Under the pieces are notes generated by a model, which ran no database searches, was not told where the DNA came from, and worked only from the letters and a program-made list of their open reading frames with translations. This document shows positions 1 to 7,857 of a stretch of 9,393 nucleotides of DNA, one piece after another. The number at the start of each line of letters is the position of its first letter. Within the stretch, counting starts at the first letter, position 1. Position numbers and translations under genes: made by a program. Origin of the DNA: Pseudomonadota bacterium (GTDB lineage Bacteria > Pseudomonadota > Alphaproteobacteria > Acetobacterales > Acetobacteraceae); assembly GCA_021845835.1 (NCBI GenBank), contig JAJZVE010000137.1, positions 1-9,393 on the forward strand, read 5' to 3'.

Positions 1-2226
<2,226 letters not shown>

Positions 2227-2346
2227 TTATGCTACAAACTGGGAATATAACATCAGGTTCACGAAACCGAGATAAAGTCGGTACGGTTCGGCTTGCTTCT
2301 TTGATACAGGTTGCAGTGAATCGCGAACCGCGGCATCGTTTGAGGA
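2227..2346 (+). promoter_or_regulatory. AT-richer gap between ligA and the regulator gene
   Basis: This 120-base gap is clearly less GC-rich than its surroundings. A -10-like TATAAC lies at 2246-2251, but no good -35 is seen upstream. A weaker pair is TTGCTT 2293-2298 with GTGAAT 2316-2321, spaced by 17. CGGTTCG (2284-2290) and CGAACCG (2324-2330) form a perfect 7-bp inverted repeat. A second short hairpin is possible from CCGA 2267-2270 and TCGG 2278-2281. One GANTC site (possible CcrM methylation) is at 2318-2322. No intrinsic terminator for ligA is visible. The GAGGA at 2342-2346 abuts the next ATG. The promoter calls are tentative. Confidence 0.35.
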
Positions 2347-3144
2347 ATGGACCTGAGCCGTCCTTCCCCGTCGCCCGACCGCCCGGCACCGCCGCGCGTG
2401 CTGCTGGTCGAGCATCCGACGGCATTGGCGGCCAGCGCGGCGGTCGCGCTGAAGGCGGCCGGCATGGACGTGGAAATCGCCGCGACCCAGGCGGAGGCCA
2501 TGTACCTGATGGATCACTTCCGTCCTGGCGTCGTCCTGCTGCACGCTGACGCGGGCCGGCCCGCGGCGGCGGACCGCATGGCGCCGTTCGTGTGCGGCAG
2601 CGCCTGCGGGGTCATCGTCGTGCTGGCCAAGAACAGCGAGGCGGCCCGCATCGAGAGCCTGGACCGCGGCGCGGACGACGTGCTGTGGGCCGAGGGGCCG
2701 GTCGCCGAACTCGCGGCGCGCGTGCGGGCGCTGCATCGGCGGGTGGCGCGTCCGGTCGCCGCGCCGGCCTATGAGCCATACCCGCCGATCATGCTGGACC
2801 AGGGGCATCGCTGCCTGGTCGGCCCGCAGGGCGAACGCACGCCGCTGAGCGAGGCGGAATTCATGGCCCTGGAAACGCTGCTCGACGCCGATGGTGCGCC
2901 GGTCTCGCGCGAGTGGCTGGGGCGGGTGGCGCTGAAGCGTCTGCCGCATTCCGAGGACCGCAGCGTCGATCAGCTGGTGCTGAAGCTGCGGCGGAAACTG
3001 GCTGCGGTCGGCGCGTCGGAGCGGACCATCCTGTCGGCGCGCCGGCAGGGCTACGTGATCGCCGATCCGTCACGCTTCCACACCCTTCCCCCTGGGTCCG
3101 CGACGGCAAAAGCGGCGAAGACCCTGGCGCCGGTCGGCGACTGA
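2347..3144 (+). CDS. Orphan OmpR/PhoB-type regulator with degenerate receiver domain
   Basis: A 265-residue predicted cytoplasmic DNA-binding regulator. Residues 17-130 fold-match a receiver domain (RVLLVEH at 17-23; GADD at 108-111; ELAARVRAL at 121-129). Residues about 160-240 are an OmpR-type winged helix (LSEAEF 167-172; DRSVDQLVLKLRRKL 204-218, the recognition helix; RRQGYVI 232-238). By alignment to PhoB the phosphorylation site is lost: the second acidic residue is H23, the phospho-acceptor Asp is H66, the switch Thr is L93 and the conserved Lys is A115. It therefore probably acts without aspartyl phosphorylation. No histidine kinase gene is adjacent. The start is the only ATG after an in-frame TGA at 2341-2343. 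GAGGA directly touches it, too close for a normal ribosome site; an internal GTG at 2398 would cut into the receiver. A low-complexity tail (241-265) overlaps a repeat-like sequence. Targets are unknown. Confidence 0.85.
   Translation: MDLSRPSPSPDRPAPPRVLLVEHPTALAASAAVALKAAGMDVEIAATQAEAMYLMDHFRPGVVLLHADAGRPAAADRMAPFVCGSACGVIVVLAKNSEAARIESLDRGADDVLWAEGPVAELAARVRALHRRVARPVAAPAYEPYPPIMLDQGHRCLVGPQGERTPLSEAEFMALETLLDADGAPVSREWLGRVALKRLPHSEDRSVDQLVLKLRRKLAAVGASERTILSARRQGYVIADPSRFHTLPPGSATAKAAKTLAPVGD
3081..3127. repeat. Repeat-like hairpin segment in the regulator's 3' end
   Basis: This segment encodes the tail of the regulator after the winged helix. It contains GGGTC (3094-3098) and GACCC (3120-3124), and a possible inner CGC/GCG pairing (3099-3101 with 3112-3114), so it can fold. 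Its CCTTCCCCC start and GGCAAAAGCGG core remind me of dispersed palindromic intergenic repeats of GC-rich proteobacteria. That resemblance is from memory and needs a genome search. Confidence 0.35.
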
Positions 3145-3150
3145 CGCGAT

Positions 3151-3468
3151 TCAGGCGGCCGTGACCAGCGGGCGTTCCCTGGCGGCCATCCGCACCAGCC
3201 AGGGCGCCGGCACCGGCTGATCGGCCACCCCACCATCCACCGCATCGAACAAGGCCTGCACGTCGGACGCGGTGGCCAGCTCCTGCCCGGCGGCGTCCAG
3301 CAGGCGCCGTTCCCCCTTCCCGACCACCAGCAGCATCGCATCCCTGCCGCCGCCCGCCGGCTCCAGCAGCAGGCAGGCGGCATCGCCGGTGAGCCGTCCC
3401 GGCGTCCACGTCATGTCCCGCGCCCGGCACCACGCCGCCAGCAGCAGCAAGTCTGACTGCGTCAGCAC
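3151..3468 (-). CDS. Small protein of unknown function
   Basis: I do not recognise this family. From GTG 3468 it encodes 105 residues: a hydrophobic helix-like start (LTQSDLLLLAAWCRARD), a central part that looks beta-rich (ACLLLEP, DAMLLVVGKGERRLLDA), an acidic helix (SDVQALFDAVDGG) and the end APWLVRMAARERPLV. There is no signal peptide or transmembrane segment, so it is probably cytoplasmic. The frame stays open to ATGs at 3489 and 3519, but neither has a ribosome site. GTG 3468 is preceded at 5 bases by a strong GGAGG (3478-3474), so I prefer it. The stop is 6 bases from the stop of the convergent regulator gene. Upstream lie a TTGTC-N6-GACAA palindrome and a CtrA-like half-site. It follows the aminopeptidase gene on the same strand but appears to have its own control region. 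Confidence 0.65.
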   Translation of the reverse strand: MLTQSDLLLLAAWCRARDMTWTPGRLTGDAACLLLEPAGGGRDAMLLVVGKGERRLLDAAGQELATASDVQALFDAVDGGVADQPVPAPWLVRMAARERPLVTAA

Positions 3469-3471
3469 CAG

Positions 3472-3480
3472 CCCCTCCCT
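3472..3480 (-). promoter_or_regulatory. Ribosome binding site deciding the GTG start of the small unknown gene
   Basis: On the minus strand AGGGAGGGG is followed by CTG and then GTG 3468. The GGAGG core has a 5-base spacer. The two upstream ATGs (3519 and 3489) have no purine-rich sequence before them. Confidence 0.6.
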
Positions 3481-3494
3481 GTCATGCATTCGAT

Positions 3495-3510
3495 TTGTCG
3501 TTATTGACAA
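3495..3510. promoter_or_regulatory. Palindrome TTGTC-N6-GACAA, possible operator
   Basis: TTGTC (3495-3499) and GACAA (3506-3510) form a perfect 5-bp inverted repeat around a 6-base AT-rich centre, in an otherwise GC-rich sequence. It lies 27 bases upstream of GTG 3468, where a transcription factor dimer could bind. I cannot name the regulator. Confidence 0.4.
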
Positions 3511-3541
3511 CACGTGCATATTGGCACAGTTCGCGGCGCAA

Positions 3542-3549
3542 ATGGTTAA
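3542..3549 (-). promoter_or_regulatory. CtrA-like half-site TTAACCAT
   Basis: The minus strand reads TTAACCAT, identical to the half-site described for the alphaproteobacterial master regulator CtrA. It lies 74 bases upstream of the preferred start of the small unknown gene and just past the aminopeptidase stop, so it could sit in a promoter. An 8-base match can occur by chance. Confidence 0.35.
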
Positions 3550-3561
3550 CGCCAGCCGGTT

Positions 3562-5328
3562 TCAGCCGGTCAGGCGGGCGCAGGCGCGGTCGAGCCAGGC
3601 CTGCTGCGCCGCCGCCAGCGCCGGGCCGACCTCCGCCAGCACGCGGGCATGGTAGGCGTCGAGCCAGGCGATCTCGTCCAGGGTCAGCAAGGCCGGCTCG
3701 ATCAGCGCGCGGTCGAACGGCGCCAGCGTCAGGGTCTCGAAGCCGAGGAACGGCCGCGACGCCTCCGCCAGCCGCGCCGGCTGCACCAGCAGCAGATTCT
3801 CCAGGCGGATGCCGTAGCGGCCGGGCGCATAGAACCCCGGCTCGTCCGACAGGATCATGCCGGGCGCGAGCGGCACCGGCCTCGCCAGCCGCGACAGGCT
3901 CACCGGGCCTTCGTGGACCGACAGATAGCTGCCGACGCCGTGCCCGGTGCCGTGGTCGAAATCCAGCCCCTCCTGCCACAGCGCGTGGCGGGCGAAGCCA
4001 TCGAGATGCGCCCCGGCCACCCCCTGCGGGAACAGCAGCGTGGCGATGGCGATGTGGCCTTTCAGCACGCGCGTGAAACGGTCGCGCAGCTCCTCCGGCG
4101 GCCGCCCGGTGCCGGTCCAGATGGTGCGCGTCACATCGGTGGTGCCGTCCGGGTACTGCGCACCCGAGTCGATCAGATACAGCTCATCGGCGCGGATCGG
4201 CCGGTTGCTGTCGGCATCGACGCGGTAGTGCATGATCGCGCCATGCTCGCCGGCCGCCGAGATGGCGGGGAAGCTCTCGCCACGAAAATCCGCCACCGCC
4301 GCGCGGAAGGCGAGCAACTGCGCCGCGGCGCTGATTTCCGTCTCCCGCTCCGGCGCGGTGGCGAGCCAATGCAGGAACCGGCACAGCGCCACGGCGTCGC
4401 GGCGGTGCGCGGCGCGCGCGCCGTCCTGCTCCACCGGGTTCTTGCACGCCTTGGGCAGCAGGCACGGGTCCATGCCGGCGCTGACCGTTGCCCCCGCCGC
4501 GCGCAGGCGCTGCGCGAACCAGACCGGCGCATGCGCCGGATCGACGCGCACCCGCCGCCCGGCCAGCGCCGCCAGCGCCGCCGGCAGCGCCGCGCGGTCG
4601 GCCAGCGTCACCCCCTCGCCGAGCCAGGCGCGCGTCGGCGCCGGCAGCTTGTGGCGGTCCATGAACAGCGTCACCGCGCCGTCCGCGGCGATCAGCGCGA
4701 AGCCGAGCGCGAACGGCGTGTACGGCACGTCGCTGCCGCGGATGTTGAGCAGCCAGGCGATCGCCGCCGGGTCGGACAGCACGGCCGCGTCCTCGTGCGC
4801 GCCGCGCAGGGCGCCGGCGATATCGGCGCGCTTCTCGGCGCTCGACCGGCCGGCGAAGGCCAGCGGGTGCGGCTCCGCCGGGTGCAGCGGCGGGCCGGGC
4901 CGGTCGCGCCACAGCGCGTCGATCGGATTTGGCTCGGTCGGCACCATCGTCAGGCCGGCATCCAGAAACCGCTGCAGCGTCTCGTCGGCCAGCAGCCAGG
5001 GATCGTAGCCGATGCGCGCCCCGGCCGGCGCGGCGGCGGCGAGCCATTGCGCCGGCGGCTCCTGCGTGACGTGCCGGCGCTGCCACAGCGCCGCATCGGT
5101 CTGCGCCGCCGCCTGCAGCACGTAGCGTCCATCGACGAACAGCGCCGCCTGCTCCGCCAGCACGACGGCAAGCCCGGCGCTGCCGGTGAACCCGGCGAGC
5201 CAGGCGAGCCGCTCGGCGCCCGGCGGCACGTATTCGCCCAGGTGCTCGTCGGCCCGCGGCACCAGGAACCCGTGCAGCCCGAGCCGGGCCAGCGCCGCAC
5301 GGAGATCAGCGAGATGCGAGGAGGTCAT
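3562..5328 (-). CDS. Xaa-Pro aminopeptidase (aminopeptidase P, peptidase family M24B)
   Basis: This 588-residue predicted cytoplasmic metalloenzyme removes an N-terminal residue preceding proline. It has the three-domain form known from eukaryotic XPNPEP1 and many alphaproteobacteria rather than the roughly 440-residue E. coli PepP. Two N-terminal creatinase-like domains span about 1-150 and 150-300, and the catalytic pita-bread domain spans about 305-588. The dinuclear metal ligands are all visible: D387 (LIDSGAQY), D398 (TTDVTRT), H463 (GTGHGVG), E496 (SDEPGFY) and E510 (GIRLEN). H367 (IMHY) and H472 (VHEGP) match the substrate and proton-shuttle histidines. The start ATG has AGGA 9 bases upstream and the N-terminus fits the family. 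The gene is transcribed divergently from the DUF1127 gene. No signal peptide is seen. It is likely active in peptide turnover. Confidence 0.95.
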   Translation of the reverse strand: MTSSHLADLRAALARLGLHGFLVPRADEHLGEYVPPGAERLAWLAGFTGSAGLAVVLAEQAALFVDGRYVLQAAAQTDAALWQRRHVTQEPPAQWLAAAAPAGARIGYDPWLLADETLQRFLDAGLTMVPTEPNPIDALWRDRPGPPLHPAEPHPLAFAGRSSAEKRADIAGALRGAHEDAAVLSDPAAIAWLLNIRGSDVPYTPFALGFALIAADGAVTLFMDRHKLPAPTRAWLGEGVTLADRAALPAALAALAGRRVRVDPAHAPVWFAQRLRAAGATVSAGMDPCLLPKACKNPVEQDGARAAHRRDAVALCRFLHWLATAPERETEISAAAQLLAFRAAVADFRGESFPAISAAGEHGAIMHYRVDADSNRPIRADELYLIDSGAQYPDGTTDVTRTIWTGTGRPPEELRDRFTRVLKGHIAIATLLFPQGVAGAHLDGFARHALWQEGLDFDHGTGHGVGSYLSVHEGPVSLSRLARPVPLAPGMILSDEPGFYAPGRYGIRLENLLLVQPARLAEASRPFLGFETLTLAPFDRALIEPALLTLDEIAWLDAYHARVLAEVGPALAAAQQAWLDRACARLTG

Positions 5329-5361
5329 GCGGACTGTTCCTGTCAGGTGTCGCTAAAAAGT

Positions 5362-5399
5362 CATAGCTCACGGCGTTGCGGTGCGCCTGACGCATAGCT
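5362..5399. repeat. Direct repeat CATAGCT, two copies 31 bp apart
   Basis: CATAGCT occurs at 5362-5368 and 5393-5399. A spacing of 31 bp is close to three helical turns, which would place both copies on one face of the DNA. They flank and touch the LysR-type box between the divergent aminopeptidase and DUF1127 genes. Confidence 0.5.
5382..5394. promoter_or_regulatory. Possible LysR-type binding box (T-N11-A with dyad)
   Basis: TGCG (5382-5385) and CGCA (5391-5394) form an inverted repeat with a 5-base centre. The whole reads T-N11-A, the classic LysR-type regulator core. It sits between divergent genes, a usual place for such boxes, but no LysR gene is in the window. Confidence 0.35.
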
Positions 5400-5440
5400 G
5401 GCGCGGCATTCCATCCGTTCTGATGCCACCGCCGCGCCCT

Positions 5441-5446
5441 TATGTT
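5441..5446 (+). promoter_or_regulatory. Possible -10 element for the DUF1127 gene
   Basis: TATGTT at 5441-5446 follows a weak TTCTGA (5418-5423) by 17 bases. Transcription would start near 5453, just before the leader hairpin at 5458. Both hexamers match the consensus only partly. Confidence 0.25.
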
Positions 5447-5457
5447 GCACTGCGAAA

Positions 5458-5495
5458 AGCCGGACGGACATCGCGACGATCCCGGGCGTCCGGCT
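5458..5495 (+). promoter_or_regulatory. Strong stem-loop in the 5' leader of the DUF1127 gene
   Basis: AGCCGGACG (5458-5466) pairs perfectly with CGTCCGGCT (5487-5495). Within the loop, ATCG (5470-5473) and CGAT (5477-5480) form a second small stem around CGA. The structure ends 25 bases before ATG 5521. No U-run follows, so it is not an intrinsic terminator. It may stabilise the mRNA or control access to the ribosome site (AGAGAGGA near 5503-5510). Confidence 0.5.
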
Positions 5496-5520
5496 GTGGT
5501 GAGAGAGGATATTGAGACCA

Positions 5521-5792
5521 TGTCTGCGCATGTTGCCAATGATGGCATGACGTTTCTGCTGCCGGGCGGTTCGCGCGCCGAGCCTCGCCGCGGCGGCGTT
5601 CTGGCCGGCCGGGTGCGAGGCGCCCTGCGCTGGGTGGCGGAGATGCCGCGCCGCCGGGCCGTGCTGGAAGAGCTGACCCGGCTGTCCGACCGCGAACTGG
5701 CTGATATCGGCATGACCCGCGGCGACCTGCCGCGCGTGTTCGACCCCGCCTTCGCCGCCAGCCGCAACCTCGCCCGCCGCGCGGGTTGCTGA
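5521..5792 (+). CDS. DUF1127 small basic protein
   Basis: A 90-residue protein whose C-terminal half matches DUF1127 (YjiS-like): R-rich helix RRRAVLEELTRLSDRELADIGMTRGDLPRV, with the family's L-x-x-L-S/D-R-E-L-x-D-I-G core at about residues 47-62. The N-terminal part is G/R-rich and probably flexible. DUF1127 proteins are small arginine-rich alphaproteobacterial proteins; one in Rhodobacter sphaeroides (CcaF1) has been linked to RNA binding and stress response, but function here is unknown. The frame stays open to ATG 5442, but a strong leader hairpin occupies 5458-5495 and a purine-rich AGAGAGGA precedes ATG 5521, so I chose 5521. The gene is divergent from the aminopeptidase gene and convergent with the transporter gene. 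Confidence 0.85.
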
Positions 5793-5820
5793 CACTCTAG
5801 CCCCGGCCGCGGCGCGGCGG
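5774..5820. terminator. GC-rich inverted repeat between convergent genes, possible terminator
   Basis: CCGCCGCGC (5774-5782) and GCGCGGCGG (5812-5820) are perfect 9-bp inverted arms spanning the DUF1127 stop (5790-5792) and ending 4 bases before the transporter stop at 5825. A bidirectional role would suit convergent genes. There is no U-run on either side, so an intrinsic terminator is not proven, and such G/C runs are common here. Confidence 0.3.
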
Positions 5821-5824
5821 ACGA

Positions 5825-6685
5825 TCACGTCCGGGTGCGCTCGCGGCCGGCGGTGTAGAGGCCGCTCGCCGCGATGATGGCAGCGCCGATCAGTGTCGCC
5901 GTCGCCGGCCGGGCACCGAACACCAGATAGCCGAGCAGCGTGGACCAGATCAGCTGCAGATAGGAGAACGGCGCCAGCAGCGAGGCCGGCGCCAGCCGGT
6001 ACGCCAGCACCACCATCCACTGCCCGCCCGATGCCACCACGCCGATCAGCAGGCTGAGCACAAGGTCCGTCCGCGTCGGCAGCCGGGCGTCGAACGGCAG
6101 CAGCAGGCTGAGCAGCAGCAGCCCGCTCGCCGCCGTCCAGACCAGCGTCGTCGTCGGCCGCTCGGTGGCGGCGAAGCGGCGCGTCAGCACCATCGCGAAC
6201 GCCCAGGTCAGCGCCGACAGCAGCGGGAACGCGGCGCCCGGCTGGAACGCGCCGCTGCCCGGCTGTGCCGCCAGCATCGCACCGGACAGCCCCACCGCCA
6301 GCGCGATCCAGCGTCGCAACCCGACCGTCTCGCCCAGCATCGGCACCGCGAGCGCCGTGATGAGCAGCGGCGAGACGAAGTTGATCGCCGCCGCGTCGGC
6401 CATCGGCAGCACCCTCAGGCCGTACATGAACAGCACCGCCGAGATCACGACGGCAACCCCGCGCAGCGCCTGCTGCACCGGGCGGCGCGTGCGCAGCAGG
6501 TCCGCCCCGCCGCGCACCGCCGGCAGCAGCGCCACCAGCACGAACACCAGATAGCGCACCCACGCGATCTCGATCGGCGGCAGCGTGCGGGCGAGGTACT
6601 TCGCCGTGACGTCGGAGGCGGAGAACAGCACCGTGGCGCCGAGCAGCAGCGCTATCCCGCGCGCCCGGTCATCCGCCCGCACCAT
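5825..6685 (-). CDS. EamA/DMT-superfamily transporter
   Basis: An inner-membrane protein of 286 residues with about ten hydrophobic segments arranged as two EamA repeats (roughly 8-135 and 148-280). Typical features are FSASDVTAKYL in helix 1, PPIEIAWVRY leading into helix 2, LPMADAAAINFVSPL in helix 4 and LAPASLLAPFSYLQLIW in the second repeat. The DMT superfamily exports or takes up small metabolites; the substrate cannot be told from sequence. The start is uncertain. The frame is open to ATG 6808, which would overlap the upstream gene by 22 bases, but codons before about 6745 are often A/T-ending (including a TTA). Starting at ATG 6685 places helix 1 right after a short charged tail, as in relatives. 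GTG 6745 is another option. It follows the 7788-6787 gene on the same strand and may share its transcript. Confidence 0.85.
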   Translation of the reverse strand: MVRADDRARGIALLLGATVLFSASDVTAKYLARTLPPIEIAWVRYLVFVLVALLPAVRGGADLLRTRRPVQQALRGVAVVISAVLFMYGLRVLPMADAAAINFVSPLLITALAVPMLGETVGLRRWIALAVGLSGAMLAAQPGSGAFQPGAAFPLLSALTWAFAMVLTRRFAATERPTTTLVWTAASGLLLLSLLLPFDARLPTRTDLVLSLLIGVVASGGQWMVVLAYRLAPASLLAPFSYLQLIWSTLLGYLVFGARPATATLIGAAIIAASGLYTAGRERTRT

Positions 6686-6786
6686 GCCGGCAGGCAGCAC
6701 GCGCAGGGCGAGGCCGGGCAGGCGGGCGAACGGGATCGGGCGCACAGTCCCGTCTAACACGGACGCCCGCGCAACAGGGCTGTCTT

Positions 6787-7788
6787 TCAGGCATGCGCGA
6801 TCCGCCATGCCACGGCGAGCAGATCGAACAGATCGAGCAGTCGCGCGACGTAATGGTCGCGGACCGCGAAGCCGGGCGCCGCCGGATCGTTGGCCTGCCG
6901 CTCCAGGCTAACGATCAGCCGCAGCAGCCGCGCGCGATGCAGGCCGAGGCGGCGTTGCAGCGGATCGGCGACGACGCCGGCGAAGGCGGCCAGGGTGCTG
7001 CCGGCCAGCAGCAGCCCGCCGGTCATGCCCGTGACCAGGCCGGGCGACGGCGTCGCCGGGAACAGCCCGTACCACACGCCGCCCAGCGCCGCGCCGAGCG
7101 GGAACGACGCCACCGCCGCCTGCTGCGCCCACAGCGCGGCAAGTGTCGGCCCGAGCGTGACGAGGCCGGGCGTCAGCTTGTTGAACGCGAGCGCGCCGGC
7201 GCCGAGGCTCGCCAGCCCGGTCGTGAGTTCGGCGGCGGCGGCGCGGCTGCCGGCATAGACCGCCATCGCCTGCCCGAGCCGCGCGCGGAACGCCGCATCG
7301 TCGCCGCGCCGGCCGATTTCGACCAGCACGGGCTGCAGCGCCGCGGCCAGCGCCGGGTCAGCCAGGATCGCCTCGGCCAGCGCGTCGCGCGTCGCCGCGC
7401 GCGGCCCGTCGCGCGCCGGCAGCTCCAGCAGGTCGGTGCGGATCAGCCAGTCGATTTCGCGCGCGACCGCGGTGCGCAGCAGCAGATGCGCGCCGGCCAG
7501 CCGCGCCCCGAGCCGCGGCGCACCGAGCCGCCGCACCGCCCCGCCGGCCAGCCGGAGGCCGAGTTGCGGCGCCGCCAGCGTCAGGTTGGCGGGCGCGCGC
7601 AGCATGTCCCAGCCGAGGGCGGCGCGATGGATTGCCAGCGCCCCGCGCAGCGCGAAATGCCGGTCGACAAAGCCATCGACGCGGGCGCGCCGCGCCGCGA
7701 AATAGCGCGCCAGCCCCGCGCGCACCGCCCGCTCCGCCAGTGCGCGGTCCGGCAGCCCCCGATGGTCCGCCACCTGCGGCCCGGTCAT
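6787..7788 (-). CDS. Uncharacterised membrane-associated protein (possibly DUF6635)
   Basis: A 333-residue protein. The N-terminal part has a conserved-looking block (RVDGFVDRHFALRGALAIHR at 36-55, then GWDMLRAPANL) that I associate, without certainty, with DUF6635. Residues 100-185 are mostly charged helices. The C-terminal half has hydrophobic segments at about 189-222, 224-243 and 250-275, suggesting membrane insertion by two to four helices. It ends in an amphipathic stretch (YVARLLDLFDLLAVAWRIAHA). No catalytic motif or signal peptide is visible, and the role is unknown. The ATG at 7788 has no good Shine-Dalgarno sequence. The gene is divergent from pta (69-base gap) and lies upstream of the EamA transporter on the same strand, so the two may be co-transcribed. 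GC-rich, G/C-ending codons support real coding on this strand. Confidence 0.7.
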   Translation of the reverse strand: MTGPQVADHRGLPDRALAERAVRAGLARYFAARRARVDGFVDRHFALRGALAIHRAALGWDMLRAPANLTLAAPQLGLRLAGGAVRRLGAPRLGARLAGAHLLLRTAVAREIDWLIRTDLLELPARDGPRAATRDALAEAILADPALAAALQPVLVEIGRRGDDAAFRARLGQAMAVYAGSRAAAAELTTGLASLGAGALAFNKLTPGLVTLGPTLAALWAQQAAVASFPLGAALGGVWYGLFPATPSPGLVTGMTGGLLLAGSTLAAFAGVVADPLQRRLGLHRARLLRLIVSLERQANDPAAPGFAVRDHYVARLLDLFDLLAVAWRIAHA

Positions 7789-7857
7789 TGCGCCGGATCA
7801 AGGCCCCGGCATTGTGCGCCGCGATAAGCTGTACCGCCACGCAAACGGAGCCTCGGC

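Noticed and set aside
3551..3570. CAGCCGGT direct repeat (3553-3560 and 3563-3570) at the aminopeptidase stop as a terminator
   Set aside because: The self-pairing CCGG is too short for a stable stem and no U-run follows.
3649..5397. Long plus-strand open frame (582 codons) opposite the aminopeptidase gene
   Set aside because: Its translation is an R/Q/G-rich string with no family motif, and the opposite strand carries all five metal ligands of an M24 peptidase. Long antisense frames are expected at this GC content.
5361..6563. Minus-strand open frame of 400 codons over the transporter and DUF1127 genes
   Set aside because: It is a shifted frame of the transporter gene extended through the opposite DUF1127 gene; the motifs are in the other frames.
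6793..7827. Plus-strand open frame of 344 codons opposite the uncharacterised membrane gene
   Set aside because: Its composition is dominated by R, Q, G and A with no hydrophobic or motif pattern; the minus strand gives a plausible protein with hydrophobic segments.
7789..7857. Promoter between the divergent membrane gene and pta
   Set aside because: TTGTGC and GATAAG-like hexamers are present but not at usable spacing; I could not support a promoter call.
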